Origin: Acidimicrobiaceae bacterium
GTDB taxonomy: Bacteria; Actinomycetota; Acidimicrobiia; Acidimicrobiales; RAAP-2
Length of the DNA stretch: 32,775 nt
Direction: 5' to 3'
NCBI GenBank assembly: GCA_025463285.1
Contig: JAOBWI010000099.1
Span: 1-32,775, forward strand
Shown here: positions 1 through 7,634 of the stretch, piece by piece
Layout of the letters: the number at the start of each line of letters is the position of its first letter
How positions within the stretch are numbered: the stretch's first letter is position 1
Position numbers and translations under genes: made by a program
Notes under the pieces: generated by a model
Databases searched by the model: none
The model's input: the letters and a program-made list of their open reading frames with translations, nothing else
What the model was told of the DNA's origin: nothing

Positions 1-269
1 TCGATGGTCTTGGCTCGGCGACACCAACCGGGCCACTCGAGAGAGACGGCGAAGACCGAGTGCTTGCCTTCTTCTAGATACGCTCGCGACGTGGCCACGC
101 TTCCCCCCTCTGGAAACTACTCCGGTCCCACGACAACTTGAGAACTTCTGAGTGAGGGTGAAGATACTGGCGAACTCGTAGTCAGGGTGGGGAGCTGAGA
201 CTTAAGGTCCTCGAGGCCTCGCGAACGTGTCACTACATAGTTAAGCAAAGTGGAGACCAGTGGGCGTTG
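1..269. other. left-edge stretch, no supported gene
   Basis: I find no convincing gene here. Plus-strand frames from the edge stop at about 77, 141 and 150 with no recognisable motif. One minus-strand frame is open from about 201 to the edge, but it has no plausible start or ribosome binding site and its translation is arginine/serine rich without a known motif. No tRNA-like cloverleaf or terminator is seen downstream of the histidine phosphatase. Confidence 0.4.
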
Positions 270-836
270 TTAAAGGGTCCACGACGTGCAGTTGCCGACG
301 CGGAACCACAACGTTCCTTCCAGCGGACGCGCCGACGTCGCCGCACGGAGTGCCTGAACCATGCCGCCGTGAGTCACGACCAAGAGACGAGTCTCCGGCC
401 ACTCCTCGTCGGCTCGTTGAAGGAAGCGTCGAGCTCTCGCCACCACGTCGCGAAACGACTCGCCTCCGAGTGGTCGCGCATCGGGATTGACCATCACGCC
501 CTCTTTAACACCGGTGATATTGCTCGACAGTTCCTCCGACGGTCGACCTTCGTACTCGCCGTAACCACGTTCACGAAGAAGGGGATCGGTTTCGGCCCTC
601 AGTCCCAGCACCTCGCCTACAATCAGCGCCGTCTCTTGCGCGCGCTCCAGATCGCTGGTCACGATGTGGTCAAAACCCAGTTCTCGTAAGGTTTCTCCTA
701 GGGCGCGGGCCTGTTCGCGACCCGTCGGGGTGAGAGAGGAGTTGGTGTGTCCTTGGATGATGCGGCGCTCATTCCACTCGGTCTCGCCGTGGCGCACCAC
801 GGTGATTGGAAACGTTCGCGCGGAGACGACAGACAC
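270..836 (-). CDS. histidine phosphatase family protein (phosphoglycerate mutase-like)
   Basis: This 188-residue cytosolic protein belongs to the histidine phosphatase superfamily, which removes phosphate from small molecules or proteins through a phosphohistidine intermediate. The catalytic RHGETEWN motif lies near residues 15-22. The second histidine is in VVTHGG near residue 155, and ERAQETA and RERGYGEYEG are typical internal motifs. The length fits the small single-domain members. The GTG start is supported by a TATCGT box ending 7 nt upstream, which fits a leaderless message. It is transcribed away from the phosphosulfolactate synthase gene across a 220-bp gap. The family is clear; the substrate (phosphoglycerate, cofactor precursor or sugar phosphate) cannot be told from the sequence. 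Confidence 0.88.
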   Translation of the reverse strand: MSVVSARTFPITVVRHGETEWNERRIIQGHTNSSLTPTGREQARALGETLRELGFDHIVTSDLERAQETALIVGEVLGLRAETDPLLRERGYGEYEGRPSEELSSNITGVKEGVMVNPDARPLGGESFRDVVARARRFLQRADEEWPETRLLVVTHGGMVQALRAATSARPLEGTLWFRVGNCTSWTL

Positions 837-843
837 GAGGTCA

Positions 844-849
844 ACGATA
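844..849 (-). promoter_or_regulatory. candidate -10 box for leaderless histidine phosphatase mRNA
   Basis: On the minus strand the box reads TATCGT and ends 7 nt before the GTG start at 836, the distance expected if transcription begins at the start codon. No clear -35 element is visible. Confidence 0.45.
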
Positions 850-1043
850 CCGATCGCACCGAGTGCTTCTGACGTTCGACGACTGCGTTACGAGGTGGCT
901 CACTACTCACGTACACCAATGGGCTTGGCGTTATTTCACAGGAGATTCCAAAAGTGGCGGTGCGCGCGGGCCTAAAGCCAAGGTGTGAGCGAAGTTCTCA
1001 GGCCCAGCACACGGGATCGTCAGTCTTGTGAAGTATTCACTTG

Positions 1044-1049
1044 TAACAT
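1044..1049 (+). promoter_or_regulatory. candidate -10 box for leaderless phosphosulfolactate synthase mRNA
   Basis: TAACAT lies 7 nt before the ATG at 1057 and there is no Shine-Dalgarno sequence. This favours the ATG at 1057 over the in-frame GTG at 985, which would place the promoter inside the gene. Confidence 0.5.
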
Positions 1050-1056
1050 TTGCACA

Positions 1057-1833
1057 ATGTCCCTATCACTTCCGCCGCGAGCCTTGAAGCCGCGCACGGT
1101 CGGTCTAACGATGATCATCGACAAAGGAGTGCCCGATCGCGCCTTCGTCGATCTCATCGAGAGTCACGACGAGCACATTGACTTCGTTAAGTTCGGCTGG
1201 GGAACATCCGTCGTAACGAAGAACTTCACCACGAAGCTCGACGTGCTTCGAGCGGCCGACGTCGATTTCTACCTCGGCGGCACGCTCTTCGAAAAGTATC
1301 TTCTGCAAGATCGATTCGACGAGTTTCGGCGTCTCTGCGAAGGCTACGGCTGTCGTTACGTGGAGGTCTCCAACGGCACCATTGACATCACTAACGACGA
1401 CAAGGCCGAGTACGTGAAGAGACTGTCGGAGGACTTCCGGGTCATCTCCGAGGTCGGCTCGAAGGACCAGGCGACGTCGGACACCATGGCCCCGACCAAG
1501 TGGATTAACTACATCCGCGCGGACCTAGACGCCGGAGCGCTTCTGGTGACCTTGGAGACGCGCGAAGGGGGTAAGGGCGGAATCTGCCGATCGAATGGCG
1601 AACTTCGCTACGGGCTTATCGAAGAGATCTTGGGCGCCAAGGTCGACCATCGCCGCTTGCTCTTTGAGGCTCCGTCGACGGAGCTGCAGACGTACTTTGT
1701 CCAGCGAGTGGGCTCCGATGTCAACCTGGGCAACATCGCGGTGTCGGACATTATTCCCTTAGAGACCATCCGCCTCGGTCTGCGCAGCGAAACGCTGCTC
1801 GACTTTGAGCCGGGCCGTCTCGACTACGACTGA
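1057..1833 (+). CDS. comA: phosphosulfolactate synthase-like protein (ComA/HSA32 family)
   Basis: This 258-residue TIM-barrel protein matches the (2R)-phospho-3-sulfolactate synthase family, which adds sulfite to phosphoenolpyruvate in the first step of coenzyme M synthesis. Family blocks in order are GLTMIIDKG near the N terminus, DFVKFGWGTS, GGTLFEKYL, VEVSNGT, ISEVGSKD, LETREGGKGGI and the C-terminal stretch with FEAPSTELQ and DVNLGNI. The frame is open back to a GTG at 985, but family length and the TAACAT box favour the ATG at 1057. It heads a compact unit with the VOC protein and the CoA ligase. No other coenzyme M genes are in the window. The related plant heat-stress protein HSA32 warns that this fold need not make sulfolactate, so the reaction is inferred. 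Confidence 0.82.
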   Translation: MSLSLPPRALKPRTVGLTMIIDKGVPDRAFVDLIESHDEHIDFVKFGWGTSVVTKNFTTKLDVLRAADVDFYLGGTLFEKYLLQDRFDEFRRLCEGYGCRYVEVSNGTIDITNDDKAEYVKRLSEDFRVISEVGSKDQATSDTMAPTKWINYIRADLDAGALLVTLETREGGKGGICRSNGELRYGLIEEILGAKVDHRRLLFEAPSTELQTYFVQRVGSDVNLGNIAVSDIIPLETIRLGLRSETLLDFEPGRLDYD

Positions 1834-1839
1834 GGTCTC

Positions 1840-2253
1840 GTGCGAGAAAGTCGTGACGTATTTCATCTAGCGGTCCCGGCGTACGACCTCGATGACACCG
1901 TGGCGTTCTACGTGGCACAACTCGGTTGCAAGTTAGCTCGCCGTTACGACGACCGGGTGACGCTGGACTTCTTTGGCGACCAGCTGGTCTGTCACTTGTC
2001 GCCGGCGCCCGAGGAGGCGGTGCCGCTGAGCGAGTTGCCGATGTACCCGCGGCACTTCGGCGTCACCTTTCGCGAACAGGCGGACTTCGACGCCCTCTAC
2101 CAACTCTGCCAACAGCGCGACGTGAACTTCCATAGCGACGTCAATCTTCGCTTCGAGGGACGTGTCGAAGTCCATCGGACCTTCGTTATCTGCGACCCCT
2201 CGTCGAACCTCCTTGAGTTCAAGTACTACTTCGACCATCGAATGATGTACTGA
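1840..2253 (+). CDS. VOC family (glyoxalase/dioxygenase fold) protein
   Basis: This 137-residue single-unit vicinal oxygen chelate protein carries two beta-alpha-beta-beta-beta repeats. Candidate metal ligands are His in VFHLAV near residue 9, His in QLVCHLSP near residue 52 and Glu in LLEFKYY near residue 128. The substrate is unknown; the family includes glyoxalases, epimerases, dioxygenases and resistance proteins. The GTG start lies 6 nt after the stop of the phosphosulfolactate synthase gene, and the ribosome binding sequence GAGG overlaps that stop codon, so the two are translationally coupled. The CoA ligase follows 11 nt later. The context suggests a shared pathway, but no reaction can be assigned. 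Confidence 0.8.
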   Translation: MRESRDVFHLAVPAYDLDDTVAFYVAQLGCKLARRYDDRVTLDFFGDQLVCHLSPAPEEAVPLSELPMYPRHFGVTFREQADFDALYQLCQQRDVNFHSDVNLRFEGRVEVHRTFVICDPSSNLLEFKYYFDHRMMY

Positions 2254-2264
2254 GTCGATCGACC

Positions 2265-3791
2265 ATGACTGCTCCAACCCTTGGGGTCGACACTCACCGA
2301 CTCGACTCGTTGATCTCTCATCACGCCACCGAGAGGCCGGCCACTCCGTATCTGTTAGAAGCGCGGGGTTCTCGCGTAGTGACCTTCGGACGTCTTGAGA
2401 GTGACGTGGTGACTCTGGCCAACCAGCTTCGAACGTGGGGAGTGGGCCCCGGTGATCGGATCGCCCTGCTGCTCGACGATCCGATCGTCTTTGCCCAGTG
2501 GTTTCTGGCCGCTCTGGTCAGCGGCGTGTGGGTCGCGCCCATGGATCCCTCCCTCTCGGCGACGAGGACCGATCGGGTCGAGGAACGAGCACGTGCGCTA
2601 TCGCTGCGGGCCATTGTGTCGGATCGAGCGGTGGAGTCCGACGCAGTGGCGTGGCTCGATGTGACGCGCACCTCCCTTACCATGTCGTCGTCGCTGAATT
2701 TGGAGCAGAGCGACGGCGGGGTCATCCTCTCCACGTCGGGTACGACCGGTGAGGCGAAAGTGGTGGCACTCTCCACCGCTCACCTGCTCGACGTGGCGAC
2801 GCTCATTGCGCGCCACAACAAACTTGAACCGGGCGACCGAGGCTTTAACTCCTTACCTCTATGGCACGTCAACGCTGAAGTGGTCGGAGTACTGGCCACC
2901 CTGGTCGCGGGAGCGTCCCTGGTCTTGGACGACGCCTTTCACCGCACCGGGTTTTGGAAGATCATCGAGGACTTTGACGTCACGTGGATCAACGCGGTGC
3001 CCGTCATCGTCGCGCGACTGGTTCACCTGGACGAGGGCGAACGCGTACCAGCCCGCCTCCGGTTCGTGCGCTCGGCGTCCGCTCCGTTGTCGCCCTCCCT
3101 CTTTGAGCGATTCGAGGAGTCCACGAACGTCCCCATTATTCAGTCCTACGGCATGACCGAGGCCGCCAGTCAGATCTGCGTGAATCCCTTAGACGGCGTA
3201 CGCAAAGCCGGATCGGTCGGGGTGCCCGTCGGCGTTGAAGTTCGCGTCACGAGTGACGACGCGTCGCTCGCGGAGAGTGAGATCACCATCGGCCAGATCG
3301 AGATTAAAGGCCCCACGGTGATCTCGCGTTACGAAAGTTCGCTCTACGACGATCGTTTCGACGCCGAGGGATGGTTACGGACCGGGGACCTCGGTTACTT
3401 CGACGACGACGGGTACCTCTTCATCGCCGGTCGCTCGGACGACGTCATCAACCGAGGAGGAGAGAAGGTCTACCCCTTGGAGATCGAGAACGCCCTCATC
3501 GATATCGATGGCGTCGCACTAGTGGCGGTGGTGGGCCAACCCGACGACGTCTTTGGTCAGGTTCCGGTCGTGTACGTCCAGCCCGAACCCTCGTCGCTGT
3601 TGGCTGACCCCCAGAAGGTCGCGGCCCTGGCGGAGCGACTCCGAGAGCGAACTCTCTTCACCCTCCCCAAGGCCAAACGACCGGTCTCGGTGAAGTTTGT
3701 TCGCGCCTTCCCCCTGCTTCCCACCGGCAAAGTTCGCAAAGAACTCTTTCGCGACGGTGCCGTGGTGGTCGCGTACGAAGAGCGCTTCTAG
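2265..3791 (+). CDS. AMP-dependent acid-CoA ligase (ANL superfamily)
   Basis: This 508-residue adenylate-forming enzyme activates a carboxylic acid with ATP and transfers it to a thiol, most likely coenzyme A. The phosphate-binding loop STSGTTGEAK is at about 156-165. LPLWHVNAE, YGMTEAAS, the hinge block TGDLGYFDDDGYL with GRSDDVINRGGEK, and the catalytic lysine in PTGK near residue 489 are all present. The length is usual for the medium/short-chain, malonyl- or oxalyl-CoA ligase-like subgroups. The start lies 11 nt after the VOC stop without an obvious Shine-Dalgarno sequence, which suggests coupling. Its placement behind a phosphosulfolactate synthase-like gene is notable: the acid it activates could be a product of that pathway, but this is inference. 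Substrate specificity cannot be read from the motifs. Confidence 0.88.
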   Translation: MTAPTLGVDTHRLDSLISHHATERPATPYLLEARGSRVVTFGRLESDVVTLANQLRTWGVGPGDRIALLLDDPIVFAQWFLAALVSGVWVAPMDPSLSATRTDRVEERARALSLRAIVSDRAVESDAVAWLDVTRTSLTMSSSLNLEQSDGGVILSTSGTTGEAKVVALSTAHLLDVATLIARHNKLEPGDRGFNSLPLWHVNAEVVGVLATLVAGASLVLDDAFHRTGFWKIIEDFDVTWINAVPVIVARLVHLDEGERVPARLRFVRSASAPLSPSLFERFEESTNVPIIQSYGMTEAASQICVNPLDGVRKAGSVGVPVGVEVRVTSDDASLAESEITIGQIEIKGPTVISRYESSLYDDRFDAEGWLRTGDLGYFDDDGYLFIAGRSDDVINRGGEKVYPLEIENALIDIDGVALVAVVGQPDDVFGQVPVVYVQPEPSSLLADPQKVAALAERLRERTLFTLPKAKRPVSVKFVRAFPLLPTGKVRKELFRDGAVVVAYEERF

Positions 3792-3833
3792 CTTTTCGGT
3801 GAGGAACCCCACCAACGACGGTCAAGGAAGAAA

Positions 3834-5075
3834 ATGAGTTCACCCGCAGACGCGCCGCCGAGCGGGACTCGACAACGACTCGATCACGTGGACGCCATGC
3901 GTCCAATCAAGCAGTCGGCGGTCATCTCCACCCACGCTCTCATCTACTTCTCCCCGCTATCGACGAGCCTGTTGGCTTCGGGACTATTTACCTTGACTCA
4001 CTTCTCGCGCGACGCCTTCTTCTTCGTCTCGGCCTGCATGCTCACCTACAGCTACCGCGAGCGTACGTCCGTTCCCCTCGTGCCGTACTGGAAGCGCCGT
4101 TTCATGTCCGTGGGGCTGGTCTACCTGGTGTGGACGGTGATCTACTTTCCCGTTTCTTCCGCGGTCAACTCGTCGAGTTTTCCGTATCTGCGCGTTCCGA
4201 TGTCGGCGATCTTCTCGCGGGCCGGACTGCACAACTTTCTCTTTAACTTGGCCACGGGGTACTACCACCTGTACTTCTTGCTGGTGCTGCTCGAGTTCTA
4301 CGTCATCTTCCCTCTGGTCTTTTGGCTCGTCCGTCGCCACCCCCGGTCGCACCTCTACGTCGTGGTCGGCGCGCTGGTCTGGCAGTTGTTCTTCACCTAC
4401 CTGGTGCGCCGCGGTTGGCTCGGCTTCGTGATGCCATCCAAGATCGAAACGCGACTAGTGGTCTCCTACCCGCTGTATCTGCTGGGTGGGGTGGTGGTCG
4501 CGTTCTACTTGGAAGGCTTTCACGACTGGGTGATTCGACACTGGCGGGCGTTGTTGGCCTGGACGGTGGTCGCGGGGGTCGTACCGATCATCATTGACTA
4601 CGTCGCCGCTCACACTCACGGCTTCCCGAGCATCGTCGTGCCGGGCGGGGACCCCTTCGCCGCCGCCGAGCTGCCCTACGACGTGGGCGCCATCGTGGCC
4701 GTGTATCTCCTGGGCGTCTATCTGGTGAGCCCAAACCGCAGTCCTCGTACGAGAGCCGTTATCGCCTCGGGATCGGAGGCGGCGTACGGCATCTACGCCT
4801 CTCAGTTGATCTGGATCTTGTTCCTGTATCGATGGGTACATAAGTGGAAGCTGGAGAAATCCGTGTCCTGGCTGGTTGTCACCATCTTCGCGGTGATCTT
4901 TACCTACCTCGTGGGATGGCTGTTTAGCGCGCTGGCCGCACGAACGCCGCTGGCCCGCGGCCTCGTGGGACGAAGTCAACAACCCTGGAGCACCTTGATT
5001 CCCAAGCGACGCCGCGAGGACGACTCGTCGGAACGGGACTTCGGTGAGGGACCGCTCAATCTCACCGACGCGTGA
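3834..5075 (+). CDS. membrane acyltransferase 3 family protein (OafA-like)
   Basis: This 413-residue polytopic membrane protein has about ten hydrophobic helices. The N-terminal motif DHVDAMRPIK followed by ISTHALIYF gives the family's Arg and His, the likely catalytic centre for transferring an acyl group to an extracytoplasmic sugar, lipid or peptidoglycan acceptor. A charged cytoplasmic tail (about 380-413) follows the last helix. The ATG is preceded by AAGGAAG at good spacing. It begins 42 nt after the CoA ligase, so it may be co-transcribed, but it has its own strong ribosome binding site. The acyl acceptor is unknown. Confidence 0.85.
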   Translation: MSSPADAPPSGTRQRLDHVDAMRPIKQSAVISTHALIYFSPLSTSLLASGLFTLTHFSRDAFFFVSACMLTYSYRERTSVPLVPYWKRRFMSVGLVYLVWTVIYFPVSSAVNSSSFPYLRVPMSAIFSRAGLHNFLFNLATGYYHLYFLLVLLEFYVIFPLVFWLVRRHPRSHLYVVVGALVWQLFFTYLVRRGWLGFVMPSKIETRLVVSYPLYLLGGVVVAFYLEGFHDWVIRHWRALLAWTVVAGVVPIIIDYVAAHTHGFPSIVVPGGDPFAAAELPYDVGAIVAVYLLGVYLVSPNRSPRTRAVIASGSEAAYGIYASQLIWILFLYRWVHKWKLEKSVSWLVVTIFAVIFTYLVGWLFSALAARTPLARGLVGRSQQPWSTLIPKRRREDDSSERDFGEGPLNLTDA

Positions 5076-5093
5076 GCGCTCTCTGCACCCCAC

Positions 5094-5109
5094 TACTTCT
5101 AGTGAAGTA
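5094..5109. repeat. small inverted repeat downstream of the acyltransferase
   Basis: TACTTC and GAAGTA form a perfect 6-bp stem around a TAGT loop. An alternative stem CACTA/TAGTG (5091-5104) overlaps it. No T tract follows, so it is a weak terminator candidate. It lies just upstream of the candidate ClC promoter and could instead be an operator. Confidence 0.35.
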
Positions 5110-5116
5110 AGGGCAT

Positions 5117-5144
5117 TTGGGTCTCCAGGGTCCAGCACTACGCT
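5117..5144 (+). promoter_or_regulatory. candidate promoter of the ClC gene
   Basis: TTGGGT (5117-5122) and TACGCT (5139-5144) are separated by 16 bp and would start transcription near 5151, about 20 nt before the AAGGTGAAGG ribosome binding region. This is based only on motif resemblance. Confidence 0.35.
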
Positions 5145-5173
5145 GACTTCGGTTAGCCAAGGTGAAGGTTCAG

Positions 5174-6574
5174 ATGCGTAAGTCCCGCGGCGAGAGTGAA
5201 CGCTTACGTATTCCACCACCGCTGATCAAACACCGCATCGCCTCGGGGCGTGGCGCCATGGAACAGCCCAACGTCACCCACGACGGCGACACGCGACTCA
5301 CGCCGCAGTTCTGGCTCGCCGTGGTGTTGACCGGCATCGCGGCCGGCCTCTTCGGCGACCTCTTAATGTGGGTCCTGGCCCTGGCCGAGCGCTTCGCCTT
5401 TCACTACCACTCGGGGAGCTACCAGAACGCGGTCAGCGCGGCGTCGGGGGAACGGCGACTCGCGTCGCTTCTCATCGCCGGCGTGATCGGAGCGACCTCC
5501 TGGTTCTTGATCCGGCGCTACCTCAAGAGTGAGAAGTCCGAGATCGATGAGTCGCTGTGGGCCGGTGACGGCGAACTCTCCTTGCGAAGGAGCCTTCTAA
5601 CCTCGCTGACATCGGAAGTGGTGATCGGGATGGGAGCGTCCCTCGGGCGAGAGGCGGCGCCCAAGTTGATGGGCGGTGCCTCGGGGTCGCTCATCGCGCA
5701 CTGGTTCAATCTCAGTCCCGCCCAGAAACGACTGCTCGTGGCCTGCGGCGGCGGGGCGGGCCTCGCCGCGGTGTACAACGTGCCCCTCGGTGGAGCGCTC
5801 TTCACGGCGGAAGTCCTCTTCGGGAGCTTCACCCTGCCCGTGGTCTTCCCCGCGCTGGCCACGTCACTGATCGCGACGGCCGTCGCCTGGATCTACCTAC
5901 CGAACGGGGCGACCTACGCGGACATTCCGAACTATCGCTTCAGCGTGTCGATCATGGTGTGGTCGCTTCTCGCGGGCGTCGTGATCGGGGCGCTGTCCCT
6001 TGTCTACGTGCGACTGATCGCCTGGGTCTCGTACCACAGAGCCAACGGGGCGCATATTTTTTGGGCCATGCCCGCCGCGTTTTTGGTGGTGGGGTTGTTG
6101 GGCCTTCACTACCCGCAGCTCTTCGGCAACGGTAAGGACATGGCCCACGAAGCGTTCCTGGGCGCCACCGGTATGGGACTCCTCTTCGCCCTCTTCGCGC
6201 TCAAACCTCTGGTCACCGCCCTCACCCTGGGCAGTGGCGCCGCCGGCGGCGTCTTTACCCCGTTTCTCGCCACGGGCGCCCTGCTGGGTGGATTTCTGGG
6301 CGCGCTGTGGACGCACCTCTGGCCCGGTTCTCCCGTCGGCGCGTTCGCGCTCATCGGAGCGGCCGCCATGATCGGGGCCGTGATGCAGGCCCCTCTGGCG
6401 GGCCTGGTCTTGGTGTTAGAACTCACCCACGGCGGCTTTAACCTGGCCATTCCCATGATGGCGGCCACGGTCATTGCCACGCTGATCGTTCGTCAAGTCG
6501 ACGGGTACTCCATTTACACCGCGCGACTGCCGCCCCGTGAAGCGCCGCCCGATGGCGGTGTCGAGGAACTTTGA
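5174..6574 (+). CDS. ClC-family chloride channel/transporter, divergent
   Basis: This ClC-fold integral membrane protein of about 466 residues moves chloride or another anion across the membrane. The anion-pathway motif GREAAPK (about 158-164) keeps the external gating glutamate, and GSGAAGGVFTPF matches the later pore motif. The first pore motif GSGIP is not visible. The position matching the internal proton glutamate of E. coli ClC (E203) is Val in FTAEVLF (about 210-216), as in vertebrate ClC channels. There is no CBS domain. The ATG at 5174 sits 5 nt after GAAGG; an in-frame GTG at 5162 and an ATG at 5258 are alternatives. The family call is secure; channel versus exchanger is not. Confidence 0.87.
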   Translation: MRKSRGESERLRIPPPLIKHRIASGRGAMEQPNVTHDGDTRLTPQFWLAVVLTGIAAGLFGDLLMWVLALAERFAFHYHSGSYQNAVSAASGERRLASLLIAGVIGATSWFLIRRYLKSEKSEIDESLWAGDGELSLRRSLLTSLTSEVVIGMGASLGREAAPKLMGGASGSLIAHWFNLSPAQKRLLVACGGGAGLAAVYNVPLGGALFTAEVLFGSFTLPVVFPALATSLIATAVAWIYLPNGATYADIPNYRFSVSIMVWSLLAGVVIGALSLVYVRLIAWVSYHRANGAHIFWAMPAAFLVVGLLGLHYPQLFGNGKDMAHEAFLGATGMGLLFALFALKPLVTALTLGSGAAGGVFTPFLATGALLGGFLGALWTHLWPGSPVGAFALIGAAAMIGAVMQAPLAGLVLVLELTHGGFNLAIPMMAATVIATLIVRQVDGYSIYTARLPPREAPPDGGVEEL

Positions 6575-6603
6575 GGCACGCAACGAGATGAAACAATGGA
6601 AAC

Positions 6604-7140
6604 ATGAAACGTCGCAGCACGACTGACTCTCGCGACGCCGTGAGAATCGGCGAACTCCTGATACGACCCACCACCAGCGCCGATTGGGCCGCTCTACGAG
6701 CCATTCGACTCGAAGCACTCACCGACACGCCCGACGCCTACGGCTCCACCTACGACGCGACGGTTACGTTCTCGACGCGACGGTGGAAAGCCATGGCCTC
6801 GGAGACGCGGTACTTCCTGGCCGAACGGGGCGGGGACGTCCTCGGTATGGTCTCGGGTGGATTCAACGACCAGCACCCGGACACGTACTGGCTCTACGCG
6901 ATGTACGTCTCACCGAGCGCGCGAGGCGGGGAGGTGGCGCCCGGTCTGGTCGCCGCGGTGATGGCGTGGGCCACCAGCGAGGGCGCATCGGAGATCTACC
7001 TCCACGTCACGATCAGCGTGGCGCGAGCGCGAGCCTTCTATCGAAAGATGGGCTTCGTCGAGACGGGCGAGAGCCTTCGGATGGAACGTAATCGCGTCCT
7101 CGAACTGGTGACGATGAGGAGATCTCTTGTCGATGACTGA
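6604..7140 (+). CDS. GNAT family N-acetyltransferase
   Basis: This 178-residue GCN5-related acetyltransferase transfers acetyl from acetyl-CoA to an unknown amine. The domain spans about residues 17-172: a beta strand (LLIRPTTSADW), the core strand YWLYAMYVSPSARG leading into the acetyl-CoA pyrophosphate loop ARGGEVAPGLVAA, and the C-terminal ARAFYRKMGFVETG that is diagnostic of the fold. It starts 29 nt after the ClC gene with no strong ribosome binding site. It overlaps the next acetyltransferase gene, so the two are probably co-expressed. The substrate is not predictable. Confidence 0.88.
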   Translation: MKRRSTTDSRDAVRIGELLIRPTTSADWAALRAIRLEALTDTPDAYGSTYDATVTFSTRRWKAMASETRYFLAERGGDVLGMVSGGFNDQHPDTYWLYAMYVSPSARGGEVAPGLVAAVMAWATSEGASEIYLHVTISVARARAFYRKMGFVETGESLRMERNRVLELVTMRRSLVDD

Positions 7141-7594
7141 GCTGGTCGTCAAGCCCGTCGAGGCGAGCGTGCTCTACGAGCTTCGACGGCGGGTCCTGCG
7201 CAGCAACGACCCGAATCAGAGAGTGGACGACCCGCGCGACGCCGACGACACGGCGCTGCACTTCGGCGGGTTTCTGAGCGGTCGCCTCGTCGTCAGCGCC
7301 TCCTTCTATCCCTCGGAGGCGCCGATGAGTACAGAACTCGTCTCGTACCAGTTGCGCTACATGGCGACGGACTTTGACGTGCAGGGTTCGGGCTATGGCG
7401 CGCAGGTTCTGGCGGTGGCCAGCGCGGAGTTGGTGGCGCGCGGGGCGCAACAGTTGTGGGCCAACGCGAGAGATACGGCGCTCGGTTTCTATCTGGCCAC
7501 CGGTTGGAGCACCGTGGAGGGCTCGGAGCACCTGAGCCCCTACACCCAGTTACCCCACACGGTAATTTTGAAGAAGCTCCCCCCAGCCAACTGA
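7127..7594 (+). CDS. GNAT family N-acetyltransferase, second of a pair
   Basis: This GNAT protein of about 155 residues has YELRRRVLR near the N terminus, the acetyl-CoA loop QGSGYGAQVL (about 86-95) and the late motif ALGFYLATGW. It resembles the small YitI/ElaA-like acetyltransferases. The TTG at 7127 is 5 nt after GAGGAG, while an ATG two codons on (7133) is an alternative with longer spacing; either way the gene overlaps the upstream acetyltransferase by 8-14 nt. It is not a close duplicate of its neighbour, so the pair may act on different substrates or as a heteromer. That is speculative. Confidence 0.83.
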   Translation: MSMTELVVKPVEASVLYELRRRVLRSNDPNQRVDDPRDADDTALHFGGFLSGRLVVSASFYPSEAPMSTELVSYQLRYMATDFDVQGSGYGAQVLAVASAELVARGAQQLWANARDTALGFYLATGWSTVEGSEHLSPYTQLPHTVILKKLPPAN

Positions 7595-7622
7595 ATGTCC
7601 CTTTCGTAATGATTCCGTTTAC

Positions 7623-7628
7623 TAAGTT
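7623..7628 (+). promoter_or_regulatory. candidate -10 box for leaderless DUF3048 mRNA
   Basis: TAAGTT ends 6 nt before the ATG at 7635 and no Shine-Dalgarno sequence is present, consistent with a leaderless start. Confidence 0.45.
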
Positions 7629-7634
7629 GGACTG

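Noticed and set aside
1..200. Minus-strand open frame at the left edge
   Set aside because: There is no start signal and no recognisable motif. The composition is shadow-like and it cannot be judged without the sequence to the left.
985..1056. 24-codon N-terminal extension of the phosphosulfolactate synthase from a GTG at 985
   Set aside because: It is not conserved-looking, and a TAACAT box lies inside it at the exact leaderless distance from the ATG at 1057.
5091..5109. Terminator after the acyltransferase gene
   Set aside because: The stem is only 6 bp and no T tract follows, so it is reported only as an inverted repeat.
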